64,000 bases of DNA, taken from Rotaria sp. Silwood1 (taxonomy: Eukaryota; Rotifera; Eurotatoria; Philodinida; Philodinidae). Position numbers and translations under genes: made by a program. Of this stretch, positions 22,241 through 33,779 are shown one piece after another (within the stretch, counting starts at the first letter, position 1; each line of letters starts with the position of its first letter). The notes beneath the pieces are model-generated. The model was not told the origin of the DNA. It searched no databases and was given only the letters and a program-made list of their open reading frames with translations. The DNA lies in NCBI GenBank assembly GCA_905250075.1, contig CAJNOP010000083.1:377092-441091 (forward strand), written 5' to 3'.

Positions 22241-23759
22241 GTGTTTTTTTCTTTCATTCAGTGATGTGTTTTTTTTTTAGGTGTTTTGTTATATTCTATG
22301 AATGCTATTATTGAAACATAGACAATCACTTATAGTTGTCTAGATTAAGAAGTTTCACTAAAAATTATAGAACGTGCTTCAGAATCGATGGATATTGAAC
22401 GACTGACAAAGAGAAATTTCTTGACAGTTTCATCATTGACAACAGAAAGAATAAACATAATATCTACGATTTTTTCATTCTTACATTCATGTCAACGAAG
22501 AAATGTACGAAGATGGATGTGTGTGACTGTAAAAATTGTTGTAGCAAATGCATTGCTTTAGCTGTTATGAATGGCAAACTTGTGAGAAAATTGATGGTCG
22601 ATTTGCAATTCTCTAAGTAATCATCACGGTTCTATTCATTATTGTTCAAGAGATTAGCAATCCTATTTCTTATCTTTTGGATATTGCGCTGTAGCTCACG
22701 AGAAAACGAGTTTCTATAAAGATTCACAAAAATCATGGCTATTGGATCAATCAAGACTGAAATAGCTTAATCTAAAAGTTTTGAGAAATAATGTATTAAT
22801 AAGGGATTCCTCAACCAAAGAATATTCATTCAAATGAAATGATACAAAGTTGTTTTCATGATATATCCTATCTTTGATTCATAAGAATTTAAATGAAAAG
22901 TCTCGATCAATGCTCGTAAAGTCCTAGCTACTTGACAATGCTTATGATTCAAGAAAGAAGACCGAATTCTAATTTCGTAGTCAGCAGTGTTCGTGTTGGT
23001 GGAATTCTAACAAACAGGAACTGATTTTAAAGATGTATCCTAAATGAGCATGTCAATAAAGTACAATCTTTGGTTTATATTTGAGTGATCAGACTACTCA
23101 TTGATGGTATGACTTACCCTGAATCTATAAGTTTCTTTCAAAACAACTGTCTCCTATTTTGATTGCCATTTTCTGGCAAGTTATGTGATAATAGAATAAT
23201 CGACATAAAAACGAAATAGTCGTTTATTGACAGATAAAAAATTTTATCAAAGCTTCAATGAGCTTGTCTTCATTATTAGAACAGTGTTAGACATTGTAGC
23301 GACAGCATGTTTAGTCTAAGCGTTCAAGAAGCATAATCCTGTTACAAACTATTCAGTGTCAGTGATTTCTATACTCACAAATACACCTATGTTTTTTTAT
23401 TGATTTCGTTTAATCACCCAGGTAGAAATATTCAATGAGAAATTCATGCAGTAGTGATTTGATACAAAATATCTGTAGTGACTCATTAACAAATGTGTAT
23501 GTACAACTGAATTTTTCCATGAAGAAAATGTTCTGACAAGTCGCTACTTTGATTATTGTGCTTGGATGACCTTATTCCAGATTTTCAAAAAAACATCAAA
23601 ATTGTGATCAATCAGGGAGGAGTAAAAGTAGTTCTCTTATAGATACGAATGTCGGATTTTAATTAAAGTGTCTTGCGTTGCATAAACCATATGAAATTCA
23701 TTTATATCAAAGACCTTCGTGATGGTTATTTTTAAACTGATTTTTTTTTGTTGTCGTTT
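22241..23759. other. Array spacer, unit D
   Basis: No gene. Its right part (about 23360-23600) is homologous to about 12780-13040 in unit A. I see no protein-coding signal. Confidence 0.5.
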
Positions 23760-23970
23760 ATTGGTTTTTCATGATAATCTAACATAGGACTACGCCAAAT
23801 TACCGCGCAAACCTACTGTACTTGTGTTAAAAACAGGATATTTCGATCCCAACCCATAACAAAAAGAAGTCGAGATGCCCATGAAAAATTTTGGGAATTT
23901 TATCACAAATATAACCAGATTCGAGCTTCAATTTGGCGTAGTTTTATGTTAGACTATCATGAAAAACAAT
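23760..23970. mobile_element. Short inverted-repeat element (MITE-like), about 211 bp
   Basis: The ends are about 41-base terminal inverted repeats. The left end includes CTAACATAGGACTACGCCAA and the right end, reverse-complemented, CTAACATAAAACTACGCCAA. The interior of about 130 bases has no coding sequence. The ends are far more alike than the surrounding array DNA, so insertion is recent relative to the unit duplication. The superfamily is not identified. Confidence 0.8.
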
Positions 23971-25115
23971 GAAGATAGATATGAAAAAAGAAACTAGTTT
24001 GAAAATAACTATCTACAAGATCTTTGAGCCTAATGAACTTTATATGAGTCGACGTCTCCGACATTGCTCTTCTGCATGATGACCACCCGTGCTTTATAGT
24101 TTGAAACAATAAAAATTTTTTTTGAAAAGGAATCAAGGATCTTTTCATAAAAATTCGATGTTATTTATGCAACAACAAAAAATCATTTTCAAATTTTCAT
24201 TCCATACAGTGTCCGAATAGATTTCTTAAAATCAAATGCAGTAATCAAATTTTATAAACATATTCTAGTTTTCATCAATGATCAATATGGTACTTGACTA
24301 GTTTCTTCTATACATGGAATTGGCATAAGTCAAGAAAGATATTGTATCAATAGCGGAAAAGTTTAGGTATTTTTGTTTCGACGAAAGAACTCTTTTATGG
24401 TATTTGATATCCAATGAATGCTTCTGAACGTAAGGTATCGAAGATTCATTATTCATAATGAGACTACATTATGAGTTCGTCATTATCGAATATCTTTTAT
24501 ATCAAAGATAAGTGAATGAGTTTTAGTTTTTAAGCTGTTGTGTTTTTTATATCGATATTGTATTCATCAAAACTAAATAGACAGAGATTTTCAACAGAAA
24601 AAGAAATCATGTTGTCCAGTGCATTTAGTCAATATCATACTAAAGATGTTCATTTTAAAAGATTCAACCACAGACAATTATTTATTCATTTAACTTCGTT
24701 CTTTAATCGTGATAAAAAATACATATCGCTATGTTTCGAAATAATTAAATAAATATTACGTAAAATTGAAAAGTAGACAAAACGAAGTCCCGATTAATAT
24801 GGTTGTATATGTTGTTCTTATGTTCTATAATCAAGTTCAGATTATAAAATCGTTCGATTCAGTTTTCTATTTTAATTGATTACGAGCAAGATTGAATTGA
24901 GCGATGATGAACAAATGGTCATTGCAAATAATAGAATAACTCGATGCATGATTTATTTATTTAAAAACAGAGTAGAGAAAAGCAACATGTAAGAGAGAAT
25001 GAAACGGAAGCAGAGTATGTGAGAATGGTTGATTCATATCATATCTGAAGATCAATGATCAGTCACACACAAGAAAACAAGCGCTGTGGCATTTTTTTAA
25101 AGCTATTGTTCTTAG
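23971..25115. other. Array spacer and 3' flank of copy 4
   Basis: Homologous to 18690-19160 and 16380-16800, followed by the common downstream flank of the membrane genes. It contains decayed reading frames only. Confidence 0.45.
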
Positions 25116-25634
25116 TTATTGTGTAGTCGAAGTGTCACTAACAACTATCGTTTGATCTGTTGCCGAAGTATCATTAATTATAGCCATCGTTGTTCCAGTT
25201 GCTATTGAAGTATCATCTGTTGTCGAAATATCACTTATTGATGTCATTATTTTACTTGCTATCGAAGTATCACTTGTAGAGGCTGTGGTTTCCCTTGCTA
25301 TCGAAGTATTATTTATAGAAACCGTTGTTCCAGTTGCTGTCGAAGTATCACTTATAGATATCATTGTTGTACTTGCAATCGAAGTATCAGTTGCATTTGT
25401 ACTGTCAATTGTAGTCGAAAGCAAGGTTGACGTTATTGTAGTGGTATTAAATAATTGCTGACTAATATTAGACATTAGTTCTTGCAATTCATATACTTGT
25501 TGATTAAGATCATTGAATCGTTTGCTGAGCGTACCAAGTGTTGCAGCTGCAAGAGCAAAAGTAATTATTCCAAACAGACCAGCTATACCCAATGCGACCA
25601 TGAGACGCATACTGTTCTGTTCTCCTAAAGGCAT
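25116..25634 (-). CDS. Small single-pass membrane protein (copy 4, 13-residue repeats in tail)
   Basis: A single exon gives 172 residues (MPLGEQNSMRLMVALG...). The helix (AGLFGIITFALAAATL) and heptad stretch (FNDLNQQVYELQELMSNIS) match the other copies. The tail is about 110 residues and is built from a loose 13-residue repeat: DTSIASTTMISIS, DTSTATGTTVSIN, NTSIARETTASTS, DTSIASKIMTSIS, then less regular copies. This makes it the longest member and a different tail type from the Thr run of copy 1. NTS and NDTS sites offer possible N-glycosylation. The family is unknown; a cell-surface stalk or mucin-like role is inference. Confidence 0.75.
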   Translation of the reverse strand: MPLGEQNSMRLMVALGIAGLFGIITFALAAATLGTLSKRFNDLNQQVYELQELMSNISQQLFNTTTITSTLLSTTIDSTNATDTSIASTTMISISDTSTATGTTVSINNTSIARETTASTSDTSIASKIMTSISDISTTDDTSIATGTTMAIINDTSATDQTIVVSDTSTTQ

Positions 25635-25737
25635 TACTGATTCGTTTGTTTTTCAAAGAAAATTCTTAGATTTTATTGAAATAAGTTTTGTAACTTCTAA
25701 TACTCTCTTTTACTCGAATACCAACAAAACATATACG

Positions 25738-25760
25738 TATATATATATATATATATATAT
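25738..25760. repeat. (TA)n microsatellite in the copy-4 upstream region
   Basis: A run of alternating T and A about 105-125 bases before the start codon at 25634. The same place in copy 3 (20873-20888) has a shorter run. It may act as or contain the TATA element. Confidence 0.6.
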
Positions 25761-26429
25761 ACAGATGAATCAAAACTGAATATCAGAGTTGAGTAGGTGT
25801 AATTGTAAAGATAAGAATACTTTTATTGAGATTGGTTTTTGTCAGACAAATGAATATAGTTACCAAGATAAAAAAAACAAAACGCTTCTATTGTTTGGTT
25901 ACTTATTAATGGATTAAATTTTTATTTTTCATTGAAAATATTGACAGAGAACCTTTTTTTGTGCTTCCTACATAACGATATATAAATTTTGGGAGAGATT
26001 TATTCTGAAGCATCTGAGAATCGAAGAAAATTATGTTGTTGTTGTTGGTGTTGGCAAAATTCTTATCAAACTCGAAATATTCCAATTTATTCTTAGTTAT
26101 CGGTTATTTCTTTAGAAATTGAAAAATGCCAAAGTATTATAGTAGCTTTTTAGAAAACTTATGAAATAGCTCTGAACTATTCTTAGTCCTAGAACAAGAT
26201 TCAATGAAACAAGAAAGGCAAAATTAATCAAAAAAAGGGATATAATCGCTAGAACAATATGAAGATTTCCTAAAGTGTCAGATGACATCATATTACTTTC
26301 ATCCTTTTTCTCTTCGTAAGACTTCGTAGAGTGTTACTATAGAAACACAAACTTGAAAATGATTCATTAAAATATTATTATTCTTGACTTTTATTATTCA
26401 TTGTAACTCTTATATTAATTATTATTTGG

Positions 26430-26640
26430 TGATATGACAGTTCCTCGCATGATATCACCGTACCAACATTTACTTGAAGTATGAGCGTAAGCTGTCAGTG
26501 CGAATGTGAATGCTTCTTCCTATGCTTCACCCAACCTTAGCTACGTATGAGTGTGAATGTAACTCAAGAGGAAACATCCTTATACACACCTGCAGCCAAC
26601 GTCCACACGCCATTCAGGTGTCCTTACGATGATGTCATTT
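26430..26640. mobile_element. Probable short insertion in the unit-D/E spacer
   Basis: The corresponding stretches near 18110-18170 and 21590-21640 run straight from a TTATTCATCAAATT-type sequence to CATACGCAATAC/GCATAATACG. Here about 200 bases of clearly higher GC lie between them. The insertion begins with a palindrome-like GGTGATAT...ATATCACC (about 26430-26461) and contains GTGAATGT/GTGAGTGTGAATGT motifs like those in the telomere-like hairpins. No coding sequence is seen. Confidence 0.5.
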
Positions 26641-27265
26641 TTTTCTTGGATACATAATATATTTGATAAGAACATGCAAACACAGTAATAAATCATACTT
26701 GACAATTGACTCATATGATTATATTAGAAATGTTATTGATTTCGATTATACAAAAAAGAATGATCCAAAAGTTAAAAATTTTATTATACATAAAAACTGT
26801 TTTATATACATTTATGAGGAATATTCAGTCAATAGTTAATAATATTATTCTCTTTTTTACTTAAATTTTGTATCTCAGTAAATAGTGTAAATGTTTGCTG
26901 CAATTTTGGTGAGCAATGTAAAATAAACAATCTTACATCAAGTTTTCATAAAGCCTTTAAAGATTTATTATATGTTCGAATGTCATAAACTGTTGAATCT
27001 TTTATGAAAAAAGAAAATTAGTAAACCATTGAAGAGTTAATTATTTTTATGACAGAACAAGTATTTATGAAAATACTATGCATTCTAAAAAGATTTATCA
27101 AAATTTGATTTAGATTTTCTGAGACTAATAAACTCTTTTTCATAATTTATTATTTTATCTTTTGTGTTACATTAATTGTAAAGTTACAGCATAATCATCG
27201 GAATTAAGGGAAATATATCTAGGTGAAATGTATCAATATTTTGATTCGTTTCATATGTATATTAT
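26641..27265. other. Array spacer, unit E
   Basis: The part up to about 26790 is homologous to 18160-18290 and 21620-21770. The rest, to 27265, is decayed and I could not align it to a gene. Confidence 0.4.
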
Positions 27266-27460
27266 TGGATATCAAGATTGTGTAGCACAATTCGATATTG
27301 TACAATATACCTGCAATAATTATACTGACAAAGGTTGACTATCTATTGCATTAACTGATAAATGATGATGGCAAAATAAAACTAGAGATTTATGATTATT
27401 TTAACATAAAAATCGATCAAAACTCAAATCAAGTTTAGTCGTTTTTTTTTCTTTTAAGTA
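27266..27460 (+). pseudogene. Relic of the Ly6-like gene (unit E)
   Basis: Similarity to the start of exon 2 of the intact gene is clear: AAGATTGTGTAGCACAATTCGAT against AAGATTGTGAAGCACATTTTGAT at DNA level, and later AAAAATCGATCAAAACTCAA against AAAAATCGATCAAAATTAAA. A TGA and indels break the frame and the cysteine-rich C-terminal part is missing. It is the last recognisable trace of the array; no membrane-protein gene follows it. Confidence 0.65.
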
Positions 27461-28443
27461 TTAGTAAATAAATTGTATGTTCATTATTATTATATTATAT
27501 ATATGCGAATTGCATTCATCTGTGGCGGGTTTTTCATAATCATACAAGATAATATGAAAATCGTATATGTTCAGATCAAATAATCAGATGGTAAGATCAT
27601 ACTTTTGATTTTTTGATCTGGATAATCTTTTTTTCAAATGAAATGTTTCATCCTTTGATGGATATTTTAGTGAGAAAATACCAAATGTAACATTTTCTTG
27701 TATTTTATTTCTAATCTCTTATGGATAATATTAGAGAAGTAAAACAAATTTTTTACATAAATTATTTAAATAAACTTCATTGTTGTATAGTATTTGATAT
27801 AATCTACTTATGATTAAAAAGAAAAATATGCTTACATTTGACAAGTATAAACAGAGTATACAAAAATATTTTATTTTATAATTCTATTGAAAAATTTATT
27901 TCGTGATTTCGTAAGCAAATTTTAGAATTATTTCATCATAAATGAAAGATTTAGATTTTTGTTTGTTAATTAGCTGTCAGCAAACAATAAGAATGATTTT
28001 TTTTTAAAGTTTTATCTGTAAAATAAAACTTCTTCAAAAATCATTTGGAATAAATGGCATCTTATGGCGACCTCTTTGTAAAATAACTAAACTTTTCATT
28101 CATTTTCCTCTTCTTTTTAGTAGTTGGTTTGAATTAAACAGCGACTCGTAATCAGCCTTGTGTTTTCTCTTTTCTTTCATTTTAAGAGCTTCTAGGTTTG
28201 TTGTAGTTTGTCATATCTTTAATTTATCTACTTTTTCGTTTTCAGGTACAAACTTATGATATTAAATATATTCCATTATAAAAGCTACGATTCAAATGAT
28301 TTTAAAACTTTAATTGAACAAAAATATATCGAATCATTATAGTTTACATAATTCGAAAAAAAAAAACATCAAAGATACATTATTAATACTATGAATAAAT
28401 TATTCGGAGAAAAGTTGAAAAATGATTTAATTTTCTTCTTTAG

Positions 28444-28809
28444 ATGTCTACAAAAGTTGGATTCGGTGTTCGAGCACCAGCAGCTATTTATGCATGTTTA
28501 ATTAAAAATAATAGTGATGCTGAAGTTGATGTTCAAATTCAATTTGCTGGTATTGAAGATCATCATGCTGAAATAGCTGATATTGAAGTAGCTCGAGGTG
28601 AAGAACAACGTGTAGATGAAAAAGAATTTGAACATGGTGATTCTGATGGAAAATGTCATAAAACAGTTGAATTAATTCGTGTACGACGATATGATGGATC
28701 AACAGTTGAATTGAAAGCACCATTTGATGGTGTAACATCACCAAAAAAAGATTGGATATTTGAAATTTATAATGATTCAATTAAATCTGTTGATCCAAAC
28801 AAGAAATGA
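28444..28809 (+). CDS. Conserved-looking small protein of unknown function
   Basis: A single coding exon gives 121 residues (MSTKVGFGVRAPAAIYACLI...SVDPNKK). The ATG is directly preceded by TTCTTCTTTAG, a splice acceptor, so a 5'-UTR intron probably ends at 28443; the CAG|GTACAA near 28246 could be its donor. There is no signal peptide or membrane segment. The sequence alternates hydrophobic and polar residues (EVDVQIQFAGI, TVELIRVRRYDGSTVELKA) as in a beta-sandwich, and the middle is rich in acidic residues and histidine. I do not recognise the family. Codon use and the absence of stops make it a real gene. An AATAAA at 28872 fits as poly(A) signal. Confidence 0.75.
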   Translation: MSTKVGFGVRAPAAIYACLIKNNSDAEVDVQIQFAGIEDHHAEIADIEVARGEEQRVDEKEFEHGDSDGKCHKTVELIRVRRYDGSTVELKAPFDGVTSPKKDWIFEIYNDSIKSVDPNKK

Positions 28810-28871
28810 GAAACATTGTAACAAAAAAAAAAAGAAAAATATGTTTATTTACAATTAGATAAAAGACTTTG

Positions 28872-28877
28872 AATAAA
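28872..28877 (+). terminator. Poly(A) signal of the 28444-28809 gene
   Basis: AATAAA lies 63 bases after the stop codon, followed by a T-rich tract. Confidence 0.5.
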
Positions 28878-28899
28878 AATCTTATATTAAATGGGTGGT

Positions 28900-30303
28900 T
28901 TTTTTTTTCATTCAAAGAGAATTCTTCATAGATTTTTAAAATTTCCAATCATTTTTTCTTCTTTAATTAGACATGTACTATCTAGAATAAATTCTTTTTC
29001 GTTGTTGTATTTGATTATTTCATTCAATTGATTTTTGAACATTTCATCAATTACTATCATATTCTGGATGTAATATACGTACTGATAAAATATCTGAATT
29101 ATTAACAATTAATATAATAATTATATTTATTATATGATAAATATTTTTATATAAATAATGATGATAATTTTTTAATATAAAAATTAAATTTTCATATGTC
29201 ATTTATTCATGTTTCATTTTTTAAATTATAAATAAGACAATTTACTATTATCGTTATCACTACTAAGATAGCCAATAATAAATATAAAATTAATCATTGA
29301 ATGTGAATATTTAACAGATGGTTAAGAAAAAAAAGAAAATATTTTATTTATATATCTTTGTTTTACATATAGATAATCTATAATTTTGTAAGAAATGATT
29401 GTGTAATAATCTACTATGTGAGAAAGTCTTAACTTCAAAAATCTTAAAAGATGTTTGTACAAACTTTTTAATAAAAAAGTTAATTTTTTGTAAGTCTTTA
29501 GTACAAGATTAAACAGACAATAACTCATCAATTTTCTTGAACAAAATTTACCTTAGAAAATTGAACTATTCAAAGTCTGTTTATATTTTGAATTTACAAA
29601 TAGAATCTAAACAATAAATTATTCTAACTTTCATCATTCTGATAAATAATTACATAATGCTGATTATACATTTTAGTCTATAGAATGTTATTACAACGTT
29701 TCAAATTACGCTATCTATCAGACAAGAAAAATATAGTCAATTATTAATGAAACATTTCTTTTTCATTTAAAATAATATATACTTTTGACTAATTCTTCAG
29801 TACTGATTTTTTTGAATTATTTAATTGATGAATAACACTTTTCGTACTTTCCGATAAACTTCTCGTATCATTTATGATCTAAATTTAACTAAAATTTATG
29901 TCGTCGATCATTACTTGAATAATACTTAAATAGATTAATCAATATAAGTTAAAACTGAAACATATTTTTTTTATTAATTAAAAGAAAATCGACCAAGATT
30001 ATACAAATTATTGTCTATATAATATATGAACAAAAATAAAATAAACATCACATTGACAATTACATAAAATAAAAATATTGATTAGAATAACTCAATGTTT
30101 ATTTATGTTCATTACTCATAAATTACCTGATGACTAAGAAAAATTGTTTGTCCTAATGAATTAATATAAAAATTTTCTTTTTTCTATAGTGCATCAATAT
30201 TTCATTGTGTAATTAATTCTTAGTTGATGATGTTAATAGAGATTCTTCATTTAATTGTATATCTATAGAAAATCGATTAAAAAATTCTAATCAAATAAAA
30301 TTA
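28900..30303. other. Very AT-rich gene-free spacer
   Basis: No frame here has a recognisable product. It includes the 3' flank of the MFSD6-like gene on the minus strand. Nothing else is visible. Confidence 0.5.
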
Positions 30304-32314
30304 TTAATAATTACCAGATTCAATCACAATATTCGATATATTGTTATTTTCTACAATTGGTTTTTTCGAACATTGTCTATTTAGTATGATATAAAAAGCA
30401 TAGATGATAGCAGCAATTAAATTAAATAAAGTAAATATTAGAAAAAGAAAAGGCTGTTGAGTGAATGCATAGATAAATGATGAAAATAATAGACCAATAC
30501 CACGACCTATTCAAAAATTATATTAAAAAAAAAGAAAACAACAACAACAAATAATTCAATTATAAAACTATACCTAAACCAAATAAAATTCCAAGTGCAA
30601 CACCTTGTAATGTACCAGAAAGACCAGGTGGTGCTATAATAAACAAATAAAAAATAAATAAAATATGATTTAATATTATATATTTTACCAATTGAATCAG
30701 CTTTTTGTGTAATTAAAACATATAGAATACCAAAATTAAAAAAATGCATTGTTTCCATTAATATAAAAAAATATGGTTTTTGTATAAAATAAAATCCACC
30801 AAAACGAATAGAAAAAGCTAGAAAAATAATTATTGATGATAAATTTGTACCTAATAATTTAAGTATTCTTCCAGCAAGAAAAAATGCAGAAACTTCTGAT
30901 AATGCTGCTACTAATGACATCCAACCAACAATTGAATGTGATTGACATGGTGCTAATTCATCAATATATAAATATAAATACTAGAATATAAAATTATATA
31001 TAATATTTTTAAATAAAAAAAAAAAATATATATATATTCTTACGGGATCTAAAGCTGCATAAGACATTCCCCATATGAATACAAGACAAAGAAAAATAAT
31101 AATATCAATTTTTTTAAATAAAATTAAAAGTTCAAATAATGCTCTATGAAATTTTTTCTTTTTTATTGTTTGTTTTTCTTCAATAATATTTTCATTAGAT
31201 ATTGTATTTGAAATATGTTTGTTTGGTTGTATATGAATAAAACTTGTTACAATCATACATATAATTGTTGTAATAGAAAACATAATTATATAAACAAAAT
31301 TTGTTTGAAAATATTCATAAACACGACTTGCAACAAAGGCTGATACACCGAAACCAATTGTACCATAAACACGTTGTTGTCCAAATAGTTCTGGACGATT
31401 TAAATTAGCAAAACCAATAGATGCACCAATTGGAACAGCATTCGATAGCAGATTTGTTCCAATAATAAATAAAAGTGAATATAGAAGTATAGAACCTATT
31501 TGATTAGGATAACGTGATCCATAACAAAAATGTGCAATTGAACAAGTTATTTCACAAATAGCTAATTCAGATGATATATCCATAGAAGGAAATAGATCTA
31601 GATAGAAATTATTTTTGATAAAAATTAAAAAATGAAAAAATTTTATTTACCAAAACTACTATTTTGTATATATTGTTTAATATTATGATCAACAGGTATT
31701 CGATATTTAATTCCACATGTGTCTGTATGAATTTCATTGTTAATTTCTTTATTCAAACTTTTTGAATTCATAGAAAATGTAAAAAAAAATGTTTTCATTT
31801 GATTATAATGTTCATAATTTAATGAATTAATTAAAGTACAATTTGCTTGATATGAACATCCACATTGAGATCTTGATGCACATTTTATTGCTACATCTTG
31901 ACTAGCACAAAAATTTAATATATAACCATATTGTTTATCATTATTTATATTAGCTTGTATATTATATAATTTAATTGTTGGTAAAATAAATATACCAGCA
32001 TATACAATAGTAACAATAGCAAGAACAAAATTAAATGTAAATAAATAACGACGTGAATGATCAGCAATAAAACCTAATAATGGATTTGTAAAAAAGACTA
32101 AAAATGGTATAATTATATTAATATATGATAATTCAATATTTGATAAACCACGACTACGTAATGTTATATTTAATATTGGATATATAATACCAAATGCCGA
32201 AAAAAAAAGAAAATAATGTGCTTTTAAAAGTATATAATAAGAATGAACAGATGGTAATGAAAATGTTGGACGAGGTACATTTACTGTTGGTGTTAACATT
32301 GATGGTGATTCCAT
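30304..32314 (-). CDS. MFSD6-like major facilitator transporter
   Basis: Five exons (32314-31651, 31597-31044, 30980-30689, 30633-30574, 30506-30304), separated by introns of 53-67 bp, join in frame to 590 residues. Exon 1 has two membrane helices (HYFLFFSAFGIIYPILN) with GFIADHSRR between later helices, the usual MFS loop-2/3 motif, followed by a long cysteine-rich external loop (CASRSQCGCSYQANC). Exon 2 continues through SIGFANLNRPELFGQQRVYG, exon 3 holds ETMHFFNFGILYVL, and exons 4-5 give SGTLQGVALGILFGLGRG, a hallmark of the MFSD6/MFS_1-like group. It has about 12 helices in total. The substrate is unknown. A decayed duplicate lies at 33.8-36.0 kb on the same strand. Confidence 0.85.
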
Positions 32315-33779
32315 TTTTTTTTTTTTGGTTTATAGAAAACTAATCTCAAATCTGAAAATAATAGATCAAAATTCTTCAAGTTAATAGTAAATATCATATT
32401 TGATATATATGTGTCATATTGTAGTAAAAAAATAAAGAAAATAAAAGAATAAATCGTTGTAAAATAACAATCATTCTTTATCACTATTTAATTTTATATT
32501 AAGTGGAAAGAAATAAAACTGCCAATGAACTTTGATCTGCATATGTTTTATTCATTATTCTGACTTTATCATAGAGTAATAAAAGAAAAAAAAAAGAAGA
32601 AAGAGAAGAAAACTGAACTGATAACAAATAGAATATGAATATATTATTTTTTTTTTCTTAATATTTCTCAATTAATAACAAATATTAAGAAAGACTACAT
32701 ATAAAATACGTAATATTCTAAAAATTACTCTTTTCAAGATGAATCAATAGGCATTTTGTGTAAAGAAAAAAAAAAAAAAAGGTATGAAAACTTGACATAG
32801 TATCGATTACAGTTCTGTGCTATTATTGAAGTAATTAATCATTATATCAAGTGTATGAAGTGTATAAACATTATTTGCTTTCGAAAGAGAATTCAAAAAC
32901 ATATTCTCATTGCTATTTTTGTTTTCTTTCGTTGTGATAAAAATAGAAATATATTATTGATTTGATATTTCAATTTTTAGAGGCAATATAATTTTAGATT
33001 ATCAAAGATTTATTTTTTGATAATAGTAGTCATATATAACTTGTTTTTACTTACATGAATGTGTTGTTGTTTTTCTTTTTATTGAGTGTAACCATATGTA
33101 GTCAAGTGGAAAATTGATCTTTATATACAACTGAATAAATTATATAATAGGCAAATAAAAAAACTTGGTTTTTATTGCAATATGAAATCTTTTTTTTTTG
33201 TTTTCATAGCAAAAAAAAAATCAATGGAACTTTTTAATATAAGTTTAATATGGAAAAATGCAAAATTAAAGGAGAAAATTTTCTTTTTTTTTTCATCTTT
33301 TCTTTTGTATATGATTCAATAGAGCGTAACGAATTAATCGGCAATATTTACGTATTTTTGTTTTTTTTTCTCCGGATGATTTCTTTTTTTAGAGAAAAAT
33401 TTTTGAATTTTTCCAAACGAGTTACTTTTCTGACATAAAAAGGACACATTTTCGATTATTGACAAACTTACAAATTTTTCGTTTCATTTAACGCGGTACT
33501 CTCTTCCGTCTTTCATGACTCAATCAAATTTACGTAACCGATATAATGAATCACATTGAGATTTAACGTGGAAAATTAAATCTAAGAAACTCATTTATAA
33601 ATGAGCTGCCTCGATGATTTTATTTAACAAAAAAAAACAAGATAAGTTATCAATCAATCGTTATTATTAATTTTTGTTCTTGATGATATTGGTAAAGAAT
33701 CTTTGTTGATTAGTTCATCTAGAATAAAAATAATGAAATAGATTTTTGTATTAAAATTATGTTGAATTATATTTATTTA
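32315..33779. other. Spacer between transporter and pseudogene
   Basis: AT-rich with many poly-T and poly-A tracts. No gene is supported. The part next to 32315 is the presumed promoter of the transporter; I could not settle a TATA box. Confidence 0.4.
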
